Below, piece after piece: positions 1 through 11,179 of a stretch of 64,000 nt of DNA. Source of the stretch: Entomortierella parvispora (Eukaryota > Mortierellomycota > Mortierellomycetes > Mortierellales > Mortierellaceae); assembly GCA_963573315.1 (NCBI GenBank), contig OY752145.1, positions 62,001-126,000 on the forward strand. Reading direction: 5' to 3'. Position 1 is the first letter of the stretch, and each line of letters opens with the position of its first letter. The position numbers and the translations under genes are program-made. The notes beneath the pieces are model-generated. The model had not been told where the DNA came from and did not search any database. It saw nothing but the letters and a program-made list of their open reading frames with translations.

Positions 1-1385
1 GAGCCATGACGGATATTGAGCAACCTGGATATTACTCGACCTCGTTCTCCGCCGGCGCCGGATACTACCTTCTCACGTACAAAGGGCCTGATGTTCCATG
101 GCAAAAGGTGAAGAAATCGGACGACGAAAAATTCAACATCAATCTGGTGGAGAATGCGTCCTTGCGTTCGCTTCTGAATGAGACGCAAATCCCAACCAGA
201 CGTTGGTCGACCGTTGAGATCAATGGACATGGTAAAGTTTCTGTTCGCAGTGATAAGAGTTACAGCCGTTGTACCGTTCTGCCTCTCATTCTTTATTACT
301 CTTTACTTTTCCACAGAATGCAACTACATGGAGTTTTTGCCCCCAGGATTTTCGCCCGACCAAAAGCATCCAGTCCTCTTCCAAGTGTATGTTGTGTTTT
401 TGTTGACGACTATTATTATATACAAACCACATCCTTCAAAGAACTGGTTTTCTGACGTTTATCACCTCTTTTCTTTCCATTTCTTGTTCGCTTGTCCGGA
501 CTATCACAGCTATGGAGGTCCAGGCTCTCAGGTCGTCGATACACAGTTCCAGCTTGGATTCAGTGCTGTCATGTCAGCCGCAGAGAAACTCAAATATGTT
601 GTGGTTGTTGTAGATGGTCGTGGAACGGGAATGCGTGGTCGCGATTTCAGGATCGCTGTGGTCAACAACCTCGGAAAATTTGAAACTGAGGATCAGATTG
701 CGGCAGGAAAGCACTGGAAGACCCTTCCCTATGTTGATCCCGAACGTATTGCTATTTGGGGATGGGTAAGGCAACATTTGGCGTCTTTTTGGGAGAAATT
801 TCATCGTTTTAACTGTAGGATACTGACAAGTCTTCCTGCTCATTGTCACTGTATAGTCGTATGGTGGATTCATGGCTGCAAAGGTTACCGAGGCCAACAG
901 TGGTGTCTTCAGGGCCGCCATGTCTGTGGCGCCGGTGACTGACTTTAGATTCTACGACTCTGTTTACACGGAACGGTACATGAACACACCCTCCGTCAAC
1001 CTGGCCGGATATGAGCAGACGGCCGTTTCAAACATGACTGGATTCGAGCACTCTGATTTCTTGCTTGTCCACGGAACTGGAGATGGTAAAATAAGGCGTC
1101 AATGTTATTCCATGATTGAAAAGATACAGAGGATCTGTCCAAATGTTGGCCGTATTAACCGTCTCTCATTCTATCTTGAAAATAGACAATGTGCATGTTC
1201 AAAACTCGATGGTGCTGGTGGACCGACTCACGCTGGCCAGCAATCACCGTTACAAGTCGCACTACTTTACTGATAGTGACCATGGTATCAGGACCCATAA
1301 CGCCAACCACGAAATCTACTGGTTGTTGGCTGAAAACATGTGGGAAACTATGGGCGGCTACGTTGCACCTGCTCATCACCATTAG
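1..1385 (+). CDS. Dipeptidyl peptidase IV family serine peptidase, C-terminal part (5' truncated by window)
   Basis: Family S9 peptidase that removes X-Pro/X-Ala dipeptides from peptide N-termini; fungal members are usually membrane-anchored or secreted. Exons: 1-231, 317-386, 510-765, 857-1085, 1186-1385; all four introns are GT-AG and keep frame. The end of the beta-propeller is followed by the alpha/beta-hydrolase domain. The catalytic triad is readable: Ser in GWSYGG (rebuilt across the 766-856 intron), Asp in HGTGDDNVH (rebuilt across 1086-1185) and His in DSDHGI. The oxyanion-side segment VYGGPGSQ is also present. The reading frame is open to the left edge, so the N-terminal anchor and most of the propeller lie outside the window. 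It is convergent with ELP5, 68 bp between stop codons. Family assignment is secure; whether it is a vacuolar DAP2-like or a secreted DPP4-like enzyme cannot be told without the N-terminus. Confidence 0.93.
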
Positions 1386-1453
1386 AAAATAGAGCTCATT
1401 ACAAGGAATAAAGATCTTTAGTCCAACTATGTAGATATCAATGGGAGGAAGAC

Positions 1454-3174
1454 TTAGATGGTCAGATCGTCATCTGGATCATCATCATCGAAATCGTCGG
1501 CAGCGTCAGGCTCGTAGTAGATGGCGCCAGATGTTTCTAAAAAGTCAATTTAGGAAATAAAGGTGAATACAACTTGATCATTCGCTTCGCATCTTTGGGC
1601 TGCGAGTCAAGGAGATATGGCAGTACCTTGAGTTTTCAGATATGGCAACACAGTATCGTTCTTGGCACGGCGTTGCTCCTCCGTCAGATTGAGGTTAAAG
1701 GACAGATTGGCAGCAGGATCGGCCTACGACAGGTTTGAAAAGAGGAATATCAAAATACAATGTGAGTGGAAAGCGGGGCAGATGAGCAGACATTGTCCAT
1801 TGGATGAGATTTCGTTCAATATTACCGTTTGGGATTCCTCCAAGTCCAACTTGTCAATATCGGGCATGTCCCCTACAACATCCCAGACGTTGACTACGAC
1901 CAAGTCGCCTGTCGGTGATCCGAGATGATAAGCATTTGTCTTTTGAGACATGTACAAATGAAAAGAGAATGCATCCTGTCAGTCACCCTTGACTTTAGTA
2001 GCTTTGTCTTCACTCCTCGAAATAGAATTGTGTTTACCTCTCTTGCTACTTTGCCTGACTTTCGCTTGTGTTCAATCTCACAGACGGCAGAGTCCCATGC
2101 ATTGCCATGAACGGTCAGGTAGCAAAACTCTCTTGCTGCAACAACTCCTTTGCGAAGATCTTCTTGATCCTGACGAATGGCTTCACTGCTTTTCAGGGTA
2201 ATCAAGGTGGTCGCCACGTGTGCGAGACTGTTGGTCGCCAAGGGGTTTGATCCATCTGCTTGAAAGCTGGCCGCGTCTGGGACATCCTCGTGATGCACTG
2301 CAATGATCCTCGATGTCTCTGCAAGAATAGAGTCAGTATTAGAGATGAAAACGGTGAAAGAAACACAAATGAATGACGAGGGATAGGATCCCAGAACTTG
2401 GCCCATACCTGTCAGCAGCCCTGTGATGGAGCGGATCAAATTAAACGTGTCTGGAACTGATACCGCCAAGAACGGGGAGAGAGAGTCAAAATAGATTGTG
2501 AAATTTGTATTTTCTAAACGAGGAGTGGAGTTTGACGACATTTGCATCAAGAAAAAAGAAGCGGGTTAGCAAGAGTGGCACCCAGTTATAGAGTCAGAAA
2601 TGAACCTTGTAGACTTACGAGACGAAATTGCACTCGAGATGATCTTTGTTGCCTTCCGCACATTCTTCAATGGAACGGTCACATGGTCGTTGCCATCCTG
2701 TCCTCTCTTCAATCCAGTGGTATCAGCCTCAACCCATCCCAAAGGGTTCGAGTAGCAATCTACGACAACTTTCCTAAGGGTAAATTAACAACAGGAGAAA
2801 TGGATCCCGCACCGATTTACGCGTATTAGAACTCTGAGAACATTTGGAGGATTCAAATAAACAAACAGCGTCCAGATTGACCTGCCTGTGTTTTCCCTTG
2901 ATCAGAGGGAGTATCCGAGAAGGCGCTGATTCGGCACAAACGAGAATGAGTGTATGACTGGGTGTATCGGTGGTATTGCAAATATAAGATGTTAATAAAA
3001 GGGCCAAGCCATTCAATAACGATTGGTTATTACTGCGGATGGTCCATACTCTGGAGAGGAGGCACTGAGCAACTCGAGGCCGAGAAGTTGTCCCGACTGT
3101 TCGAGCGTGTCCTTGATGAGGACAAATGGAGAGACCTCCTTCACGGAGAGGATCTTTTCGAGGAGAGGTGCCAT
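1454..3174 (-). CDS. ELP5: Elongator complex protein 5 (Elp5/Iki1)
   Basis: Subunit of the Elp4-Elp5-Elp6 ring of Elongator, which supports U34 wobble-uridine modification of tRNA. Eight exons: 3174-3098, 3032-2821, 2768-2619, 2513-2409, 2318-2038, 1939-1826, 1723-1627, 1536-1454, giving 372 aa. N-terminal VLIKDTLE and the following LLNGLALLL/LVCAES segments align with human ELP5; FTIYFDSLSPFL matches its VTIALDSLSWLL. The C-terminus has the diagnostic SFNLNLTEEQRRAK motif followed by YYEPDAADDF and an acidic DPDDDLTI end. The RecA-like fold of this family lacks Walker motifs, and none is seen here. Exon 2 boundaries (donor GTCGGG; acceptor AAAG) are the weakest part of the model. It is divergent from RAD51C, sharing a 372-bp promoter with a CACGTG site. 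Confidence 0.88.
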
Positions 3175-3546
3175 GACGGGTCTGCACTGCTGCGGGTAGA
3201 GAGATAGAAGGCGAAACAAGTGAGGCTGAGAAAAGGAAGAAGCGCGAGAGTAGGGAGGTTGAAGGAGAATGACAAGAGGAAGTATGCGCGTGCAGACATG
3301 CAATGCGTTGGCTTTGGCTGATCTGGACCTCAAAGAAAAAAAATCACGTGCATCATTCGTAAAATTGGTGGCAACGGTGTTCATGCACATGTCTCCATGC
3401 TGCTGCCATTTTTCTCTTCTTTGATCCCCCAAGCACTACCCCTGTTCATATCTGCAACATTTTTGACAGCACTAGTCACCAGGAGACTGTACACCTCGCC
3501 TCTAATTCGCTCTACTATCGCATACCATTCTTCGTTTGCATCGCGA
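3175..3546. promoter_or_regulatory. ELP5/RAD51C divergent intergenic region with E-box
   Basis: This region lies between two start codons, so it must hold both promoters. A CACGTG palindrome in the context TCACGTG is at 3345-3350, 171 bp from the ELP5 start and about 200 bp from the RAD51C start. It resembles binding sites of bHLH factors such as Cbf1 or Pho4. No other gene or RNA was recognised. Confidence 0.5.
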
Positions 3547-5207
3547 ATGGCCGCCTCCCGTCCTGCCGTCACCCTTCGCCTGTCAGCCATCTTGCGCGAC
3601 AAAGTGCTTCGGTCGGGCTACAGCACCGTGGCCGATCTCTGCTCTGTACCGCTACCGGATCTTGTTGCAGGTAGGTCGTTCTTCTTTGTTTTTTTCTTTT
3701 CCTTGGTAACTCCCACCACCTGAAGAAGAGGTTTGATACTAACTATGTTCTGTTTCTGCAAAAATAAGAGCTCAATCTATCCGTGGCGCAGACTGAAGAA
3801 TTGAAACGTCAGCTGTATCCATCGCGTAAGACATAAGCTTTGATTACAAGAGACATTGTGCTTCTTCACTTTATACAGATTTTAACCATATTGCTTTTCC
3901 TGGAACGACACATAGCCGAGCCTTTGAAATCGTTCACCGCCAACGAGAACTGGGAGAAGGAAAAAAGTTGGGCCTCTATCACAACGTCAAGTAAAGCATT
4001 GGATAGTCTCTTTGGAGGTTCGAATGGAGTCATTCCAGGGAAAATCACGGAAATCTGTGGACTTCCTGGGATGGGAAAAACTCAATTGGGGTAACATGAA
4101 CGCACAGGGACATTACGGCTTTCGGAAACGGCTTGAACATCCATATTGACTTTCTTTTCAAATCAACCTCAAAGACTGCAGTTATGTATCAATGCTCAGC
4201 TCCCTCCTTTTGCATCTGGAGCAGGAGGCACATCCATCTTTATCGGTACGCTGCCATAGTCGAGACGCCTACGCCTACGCCAAACTCCACAATTCTCGAT
4301 ACTTATTCTCCTCTTCTGCAATTCACCTTCACATGAATAGATACTGAAGGAAGTTTGATCGCCAGTCGAGTTGCTCAAATTGCATCTGCAAGCTTGCAAA
4401 GACTTGCAATGATCTCCAATGGCCCTGGTACGTGTTTGATGAGACCTTCACGTCTTGAACTGCCTAATGTCATATTCTGATCTCGCCGCTTCGTGCTTGA
4501 CTTTTCTTCTAGACAATGGAGAAGCCCTTACTGCAGATGTACTCTTACAAGGGATCCAGTATTGTCGCGTGCACAGTCCTGTGGAGCTCTTGGCAATGGG
4601 AAGGATTTTGAGCGAAATTGTACGAGCGCAGCCCAAGGTAATGACATCACCTATAGTAAGGGGTACACAGTGGAAAGACTGTCAAAATCTATGAATGATA
4701 CTGACACAAGGATACTTGGCGTTCCAGGTCAGGATGATTGTCTTGGACTCGATCTCTTTTCCGTTTCGGTCCAACTTTAGCGATATCAATGGGCGGACTA
4801 AACTTGTAGCAACCTTGGGGAGGCAACTGGCTGCAATTGCTCGGGACTTCAATGTTGCAGTAAGACGAGAACGACATCCCTTGTTGCTGTGCACAGTCAG
4901 GATTTTGTTTGGTAACAGCTGACATTTTCTCTGTTAGGTTGTTGTTGTCAACCAAATGACAACCAAGATCGATGCAGGAAGCAGCACGCAGAGCGTGATA
5001 CAGCCAGCTCTAGGAGAAACGTGGGGTAATCTTTGTACACATCGAATTCGACTCGGGATTCGGCAAGGAGATAACAAACGGACAGCTCACTTGTTCAAAT
5101 CGCCCAACATCGTGGATCAAACTGTATCATTCACGATTGAGAAAGACGGCATCAGAGATGTAAAAGACTATATGTCTTTGAACCCATATTCCAGCTCAAC
5201 TCCTTAG
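3547..5207 (+). CDS. RAD51C: RAD51 paralog C, homologous-recombination ATPase
   Basis: RecA-family protein of the RAD51 paralog complexes, acting in homologous recombination and crosslink repair. Exons: 3547-3670, 3769-3825, 3916-4090, 4175-4245, 4341-4427, 4513-4637, 4728-4859, 4938-5207 (346 aa). The N-terminal helical domain is followed by the ATPase core: Walker A GLPGMGKTQ, then IFIDTEGS (rebuilt across an intron), Walker B-like MIVLDSISFPFR and the L2-region NQMTTKID. PALGETWG and LFKSP are characteristic of human RAD51C. The start at 3547 gives a length close to the human protein; an upstream in-frame extension has no similarity and was not used. It is convergent with the oxidoreductase, 112 bp between stops. 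RAD51C is absent from Saccharomyces, which supports an early-diverging fungus. Confidence 0.93.
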
Positions 5208-5319
5208 AGTCATTGTTTGGCGACAATAGATTTCTTTTTCATTTGATGTACTGCCATGGATATGAATGTGAATATGAACGTGAATATGGATAATAAAACT
5301 GGGAATCTTCCTTTATCTC

Positions 5320-6735
5320 TTACTCGCGAACTTTCATGCCAGCCTTTTTGTAGACGGCATCGACTGCAGTCATGTTTTTGAAGCTGTCCTCTCCAGAAAC
5401 CCAACCGGGAATGGTATCCGTGTTGGCTCCCTTAACAGCACTCACGAATGCCTCAAGCTGGTATCTGTATGTAGTGTACCCTTCAGCGTACACCTTGGGC
5501 ACATTCTCGACTTTTCCTGTGGCCTTGTCCTTGATGGTGATGTAATGGTATGCCTAGAGGAGAGATCAAGGATAAAAAAACGGTCAGACTTGTCAGTTCA
5601 AAAAAAAACTACGCGTTCTGTTTCCCAGCAACCTGCATCTCAATTGCTCGTACCGTGGGCATGACAAAGACACCAAAGGTAAAGATCTTTGTATCGGTCT
5701 CGGCCACGAAAGTGGGCAAGATATTGCGCCAGGTATCGATTGAAAGGTATGGGTTGGTCAAGCTGGCAGTCAACTTTCCGACAGCTCCAGGACTATGAGA
5801 ACCCGACAAGTTCAAAGTCGCGTCCATGCGTCCGTCAATTTCTGGAGCAACAATCTTTGGACGGGCCTCTTGCACGCTTTCGACCTCCAGTCCGGTAAAG
5901 TAGCGGATCGAGTTCATAGTGTAGCATCCACTGTCCATCATGATTCCTCCGGCCAGTGAAAAGTTGAAGCGAATGTCGTCCTTGGGGAACAATGTGGGAA
6001 AAGCCATGATCGATTCCACCTTCTTCAACGCGTGTCCCTCTGCAATGTGATCCTGCAACAACTTCCTAAAGTGGATGGATGCAGGGTGGAATCGGTAATG
6101 GAATGCCTCGAGGACGACGCGGTTCTTTGCCTTGGCCAAATCAAAGAGGACCTTTGCCTGGGCCGCATTCGACGTGGCTGGCTTCTCCAAAAGGACATGC
6201 TTGCCGGCTTCGAGTGCCTTGCGGGTCCATTCAAAGTGCAGACCATTGGGCAAAGGGTTGTAAATGCAGTCAATCTCGGGGTCGTCGATGATTGCATCGT
6301 AGGAGGGGTGGGTGTTAGGGATACCGTGCGTCTTTGCAAACGCCTGCAAGATCGAAAAAAAAAGGGTCAGACGGACAAAAAAAAAAGTGGTGCAATTCTT
6401 CCAGCGGGACTTTGCATGAACGCACCTTGGCCTTCTCTTGGTCGCGAGCTGCAACCGAGACGACGATAACAGATTTCATGCTCTTGGCGGGGTTGATCAC
6501 GGCGTTGGGCGCGATATTGGCGGCACCAAGGATACCAATTCGAAGTGCATCCTACGACAAGGAAAAAGATGGTGAGAAAAGGTCAGCACGACTTCCTGAC
6601 CGATATCAACTGAACACCTTTCTTTTTTGTTTCCTCTCTTTCCTTCTTTCTTACAGGGTTCTTGGAGCAGTTCGTCTTGGGTTTGGCCAGACGGAATCTG
6701 GCAATGAAATTGGGCGAAGCAGCAGGGGCAGCCAT
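5320..6735 (-). CDS. Gfo/Idh/MocA-family NAD(P)-dependent oxidoreductase
   Basis: Predicted Rossmann-fold dehydrogenase related to dimeric dihydrodiol/D-xylose dehydrogenases. Exons: 6735-6655, 6551-6426, 6343-5633, 5553-5320 (383 aa). The first intron falls just before the nucleotide-binding loop LRIGILGAANIAP (GxxGxAxIA type). The EKP motif (LLEKPATSN) supplies the usual catalytic-site lysine of the family. YNPLPNGLH and the C-terminal alpha/beta domain with GGIMMDSGCY follow. The substrate cannot be read from sequence: sugars, diols and polyols are all used by relatives. There is no targeting signal beyond a short basic N-terminus (NFIARFRLAKP), which could direct it to mitochondria, but evidence is weak. 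It lies tandem downstream of HIS3 on the same strand, with a 664-bp gap. Confidence 0.9.
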
Positions 6736-7399
6736 GGATTGAAAAGTATGTTGGACTTGAGTGAGTGGAAAGTGCAGATGTGAGGCAGCAAAACAAGAAG
6801 GCAAGAAGGGGATGCTGTCAGTGCGTTTGATGGAGGAGTGAAGGGCAGAAAAAAAAGAAATAAAGAGAAGCAATTTTCGATCACGATTGCTTTGGTTTTA
6901 TCTTTTCAGTTACTGCCTCGTCAGTCCGAGAGCACTCTGGCAACGACCCCTCTAACCAGAAAATCCACCCATGTCATCCCCAACTTGGCTCGCGCCGCCT
7001 CTCCTACGTTGTCTTCTCTTTTTTGTTCAGCGCCGCGACCCGTTTGCGTAGCAACTACTGACGCGGCGAAAGAGTGCAAGTACACACGCGCGCTCGCGCG
7101 CAATTCAGTGATGCCCGGGTTCGTCACCGTGGTTGTCAGCGAAGCGCTCGCAGCTTACCTGACGCAAAGCATCACATCGATCCTTTGGCTCTCAGTTGTG
7201 ATCGAAACTCCATCCATGACGCGTCGAGTAAGCAATCCCATGCCCCGCCAAACATATATTTTTCTGATCCGCGGAACTGAGCCCAATTTCAATGATGCAC
7301 TACATTACAACAACACCTCGTGCAACTCCAAAGGATATGTTGGTATCCAAAGCACGCGCTTGCTAGCATTACTTTAATGGTTTCTATGTCGCATTGGCT
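6736..7399. promoter_or_regulatory. Upstream region of the oxidoreductase; no gene recognised
   Basis: This 664-bp stretch separates the oxidoreductase start from the HIS3 stop and should contain the oxidoreductase promoter. A + strand open frame of about 180 codons runs through it but shows no family resemblance and no supporting splice structure, so I treat it as noncoding. Just before 6735 there is a purine-rich + strand (pyrimidine-rich on the sense strand), as seen at many starts here. Confidence 0.4.
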
Positions 7400-8334
7400 T
7401 TACAGGACTCCCTTGGTGCTGGGAACATCATTCGTCCCCGTTCTCTCGACAGCATTCTTGAGCGCCACTGCCAATGCCTTGAATGCACTTTCCGCTCTAC
7501 AATATAAAATCCCCCAAAATTGACAGTCAGTCAGTCAGTCAATCAACCAGTCAGCTATTTGCAAAAGCTCATCCAGGGTTCAACAAAAGATCCTCAACCT
7601 ACCTGTGGTGGTCATTAAAGCCCTTGAGGACATCAACGTGCAATGTGATACCTCCTGCTTGAGCAAACGACTCTAGGACGTGGGGGATCATCTCACAAGA
7701 AAGAGTACCAATCATCTCCCGCTTCAATCCCAAGTTGATGTCCGCAAATGGTCTTCCAGAGATATCGACTACAGCCCTTGACAGTGCCTAGATTAATGAA
7801 GGAAAGCACGATGAGTTTTCTCTCTCCGTCTCGATCTTGTCCCTTCCTGGCTTCCTGGCTTTCAGTTGCATACCTCATCCAGGGGACAGTATGCAGATCC
7901 GAATCTCTTGATTCCACGAGGCTCTCCCAACGCCTGCTTGAAGGCCATGCCGAGGGCAATTGCGGTATCCTCTGCTGTGTGATGGTCGTCAATGTGAAGA
8001 TCGCCCTTGCACTTCAGGGATAAGGACCAGCCAGAGTGCTTAGCCAGAGCATGGTACATCTACGAACAACGGGATCAATGACAGAAAAAAAAATACATAT
8101 GCCTAGTGAGTTGGTCGACTCTAAGCATGTTGCTTCTGCTGAGACAATGGACTGCACAAAGGTTAAACCCAAGGACAGAAACCTTACATGGTCAAGGAAA
8201 CCGATGCCCGAGTCAATGTCGATGGCTTGAGCGCCAGCGCTGTCCATGGCCAAAGAGATGTGAATGTCAGTTTCATTGGTCTTTCTGGAGACGGTGGCGG
8301 TGCGGACAGAGGGGGTCGAAGATGGGGAAGCCAT
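7400..8334 (-). CDS. HIS3: Imidazoleglycerol-phosphate dehydratase
   Basis: Sixth step of histidine biosynthesis: Mn-dependent dehydration of imidazole glycerol phosphate to imidazole acetol phosphate. Exons: 8334-8188, 8059-7874, 7787-7603, 7496-7400 (204 aa, normal for a monofunctional fungal enzyme). Diagnostic segments are [34 protein letters not shown] with the metal-binding HH..E signature, [12 protein letters not shown], and [15 protein letters not shown] near the second HH (FNDHH). The C-terminus PSTKGVL is the conserved end. The third intron contains a short CAGT microsatellite (7524-7540). It is divergent from the BCL7-like gene with 352 bp between starts and a CACGTG site. Histidine synthesis is absent from animals, so this gene supports a fungal source. 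Confidence 0.97.
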
Positions 8335-8686
8335 GACGGATATGTATCAAGAGGGGAGAGTTGGGAGAGGGGAGGGAGGGAAGAAACAAACCCTCGTCCT
8401 TCATATCGATCTCTGTGGGGACCACACGGATGGTGGCGTCCACCTGGACACTGACTCACCGCAGAGAAAAATCATTGATTATTGTCCGAGTCAAAGCCCA
8501 GCTTGCTCTGTTCTCTCTCTCGGAGATTTTTTGATTTTGAGAATTGAAAAGTCACGTGAATAAATGGCCACGCAAAAGTAGGAATTCCCATCGCAAGTGT
8601 TGCATAGATCGACCCACCAGCTTCTCCTGCTCCCCCTTCTTCCAAAAGATGCAACCAGCAAACCATCCCACATCAACTTTTATAGA
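8335..8686. promoter_or_regulatory. HIS3/BCL7 divergent promoter region with E-box
   Basis: A 352-bp spacer between two divergent start codons. GTCACGTGAA places a CACGTG at 8553-8558, 219 bp from the HIS3 start and 129 bp from the BCL7 start. A GA-rich + strand block at about 8352-8390 gives a pyrimidine-rich HIS3 leader. I did not find a clear Gcn4-type TGACTCA core; TGACTCACC at 8453-8461 contains TGACTCA and could be one, on the + strand. Confidence 0.5.
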
Positions 8687-9757
8687 ATGACCTCGACGCG
8701 TCCAAGGGAAGGCAGAGGAGTCAGGAACACAGCAGGAGGAGAACACGACCGTCTCAAGCGGGCTGTATTGCAGCCTGTTCAATGCTGGTAGAGACTCCAT
8801 CTTCAATCTTCAGTTTCCAGTCTCATTGTCATGGATGCACACGCTGACCAAAAGTGGGTGACTGACACCGTTTTCTCGTTGTCATGAACAGGGACAAAAA
8901 GTGGGCAGAGTCTAAGAATGGAAAAGGGCTCCAGGTGTTCAAATGGGTGAAATGTATGTCTTTTCTACTGTTGTCCATGGAAGTTACCAACACCACAGGA
9001 AACCAAGGTCAAATTCTCTGTTTTCTGACTCTATTGCCCAACCTCGTTATTAGCGGAACGACAAGTTGAATTTGATGATGATGAAGAGGATGAGGAAATC
9101 GAGCAGGCGCCAGCACCTCGACTTGTTGAAGAGGTTCGTTTAGGGATATTCTCCAGTCATGGAATGACCGTATTCACTCTGAAATTCCATTGATCCTAAC
9201 ACTGTCTATGAATTCCTTTGATGTAGGAGGTTGGAACTCCCTTGCCCGCTCTGCCTACGCTACAGGATGCTGACGAAACAAATGCTTCCACGCCTATGCC
9301 TACAGGAGAGGACGAAGATGAAGAGGATCGCGTAGGACACTCCTCTCAGACGTATATGGACCACGAGAAGCCAGCTGCGGCCTCAAGTCACCCACCCACC
9401 AAACCCTCTACGACGCGACCAGAATCCATCAGGAATAGAGCTGATCTAGTGGACGATGATGACACGGACTCTGGTCGACTCGTCTTCACACCTTCTCTCG
9501 AGACCCCAGTCGAGACTCAGGCTAACACGCCACAAGACTTTGAAAGCATGTCTCCAGCACCTGTAGAGATTGATGAGCTCAAGCGGGAGGCCCAAGTGGA
9601 ATTGGTTGTGAAAGGTCTGGATGAAGGTCAAGCAGAGATGGAGGAAGAGATGGAGGAAGATGTGGTCGTGAAGGAGCATGCGGAGGCAGAGGACAAAGCT
9701 GCCGCAGAACCTTCGACTGCCGCAGCCGATAGCCAAAGCATGGACATTGACTCTTAG
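8687..9757 (+). CDS. BCL7-like protein, putative SWI/SNF (BAF)-complex subunit
   Basis: BCL7 proteins are small subunits of animal BAF chromatin remodellers. Exons: 8687-8787, 8892-8953, 9054-9133, 9227-9757 (257 aa). The spliced N-terminus reads KRAVLQPVQCWDKKW...GLQVFKWVK, which aligns with the BCL7 N-terminal signature ([24 protein letters not shown] in animals), including the paired Trp/Lys residues and FKWV. The rest is acidic and disordered, with runs of D/E (FDDDEEDEEIE; GEDEDEED; MEEEMEED). It ends in MDIDS, a feature common in nuclear proteins. The first splice joins TGC TG to GGAC and creates the KKW motif, supporting the model. Convergent with the next gene, 72 bp between stops. 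Identification rests on about 30 residues, so moderate confidence. Confidence 0.72.
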
Positions 9758-9829
9758 AATGGAGATATGATGTCAATATAACCTATTCCTCTAATACTTT
9801 ACAAATGGTGTATGATGTTGTCGATACGT

Positions 9830-11179
9830 TTATTTTGAGGAAATGGCAGTACCAGTATTTGGGTGCATGGATGCCAGTTTCCATAGGCCCTTAGCTAGCT
9901 CCATGGTGTGCGGGGCTAATGTGAGACCAATCTTCAGCCCATCTTTATCTTCAAGTGAAGGCGAGTGTTCCTTGACTTGATCCATGAATGTTTTTAGGAT
10001 TGCGTCCAGTCCCTGAGGGTGATTATGAAATAAAAGATCCATGTCATACATTGGTACTCTGCCGCAGCTCTTTCCTCTGCGGTATAGGCTAACTTCCTTT
10101 TGAAGTTGGTCCCGGGGAATGAATTTTGGAAGACTAATCAGAGGAACTGCGCCCTTAGAAGACAGCGCCTTCGGGAGAGGAAGATCTTTGTCGGATGCAG
10201 AGTCTGCTTGTGTCGATCCATGTCCATAGCTTTTAAAATGCAACACACATTGGAGGCGTCTGTCCGCTGGTATCTCAAAGGACAAGTCCTGCTTGGTGTC
10301 CAACACATCTTGGGTCGCATCCGAGTCCGCTTCGACTTGCTCGACTGCGGTAAAGACACGTGCACCTCTCAATTTGTCCTTGACCGCAACCTGAAAGTCC
10401 TTTGCTACGCGTATCGTCCACTGAGCGTAGACAAGCTCGGCCGTGTCAGGACGCATGTACGCAGATGAACTCAACATTTTGTACTTTCCTACAGTCAAAA
10501 AGAGCAACGCCAGAGCGAAATTATTTGAGATGAATGATCTACAAAAGTACAATGCCGTTTGGCGCGTGCCTTTTTTTTAGATTCAGTGAAATCCCATACC
10601 TTCTTTCGCAACAGCAGCCATAAAATCTGATCTAGAAAATACCCATCTGCCTGTGCCTGCCCTAGATGAGGCAGTGTCTGCAGGAAGTATCCGATCAGGA
10701 ACAACCCATGGACGATTGTCCTTTGATCCGTAGGATGGTGCTGCTTGAATAAGTCTAGTCATCATAGCTGTCCAATGGGTCCTGTCCTGGTTAGTACTTG
10801 GTTTGGTATCTAATATTACGTCAAACATTGGATTCAAGTGCCGAGAAGAATTTTGGCCTACCGTTGGGCAGGATCTTTCTGGTGTAGATGCACATGCGGA
10901 TAGGAGAAGCAAGGATCGCAGCTGTGCAATGTTATGTTGTGTAATGTGAAAAGAGCGTTAGAAATGATATGGGGTCTCGTGGCTCGGGTTTCCCCGACTG
11001 TTGGGTTTACAAGCTTTGGGTGTACCATAGGGGTTGGAAGCCATCTGTAGCTCAAAATCGCTGGAGCGGCCAGGCGGTGTCGACACGAGGGCTCGTTTTG
11101 GGCGAGGAGTCGCCAAGTCGAGAATGAAGGATCGCGGTAGGGGCCGAGGCAAAGTCGGGGTACGCTGCCGATGAGCCAT
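9830..11179 (-). CDS. Unrecognised nuclear-type protein, 365 aa
   Basis: A four-exon gene that I do not recognise: 11179-11011, 10921-10862, 10809-10600, 10488-9830. All splice sites are GT-AG and the total is exactly 366 codons. The N-terminus is basic and rich in Pro/Arg with several Ser/Thr-Pro sites (RQRTPTLPRPLPR, TPRPKRAL, STPPGRSS), like a disordered regulatory tail. The middle (SPIRMCIYTRKILP; TGRWVFSRSDFMAAVAKEGK; ELVYAQWTIRVAKDF) and the C-terminus (KTFMDQVKEHS; MELAKGLWKLASMHP) look folded and helical. No signal peptide or membrane segment is evident. The ariadne gene diverges from it with a shared 508-bp promoter. A role in chromatin or meiosis would be guesswork, so none is assigned. 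Confidence 0.7.

Noticed and set aside
3879-3915. Alternative acceptor for RAD51C exon 3 at 3878
   Set aside because: It adds 37 nt and breaks frame into the Walker A exon; the acceptor before CCGAGCC keeps it.
6838-7377. 180-codon + strand frame between oxidoreductase and HIS3
   Set aside because: No family resemblance, mixed composition and no splice structure; it overlaps the oxidoreductase promoter.
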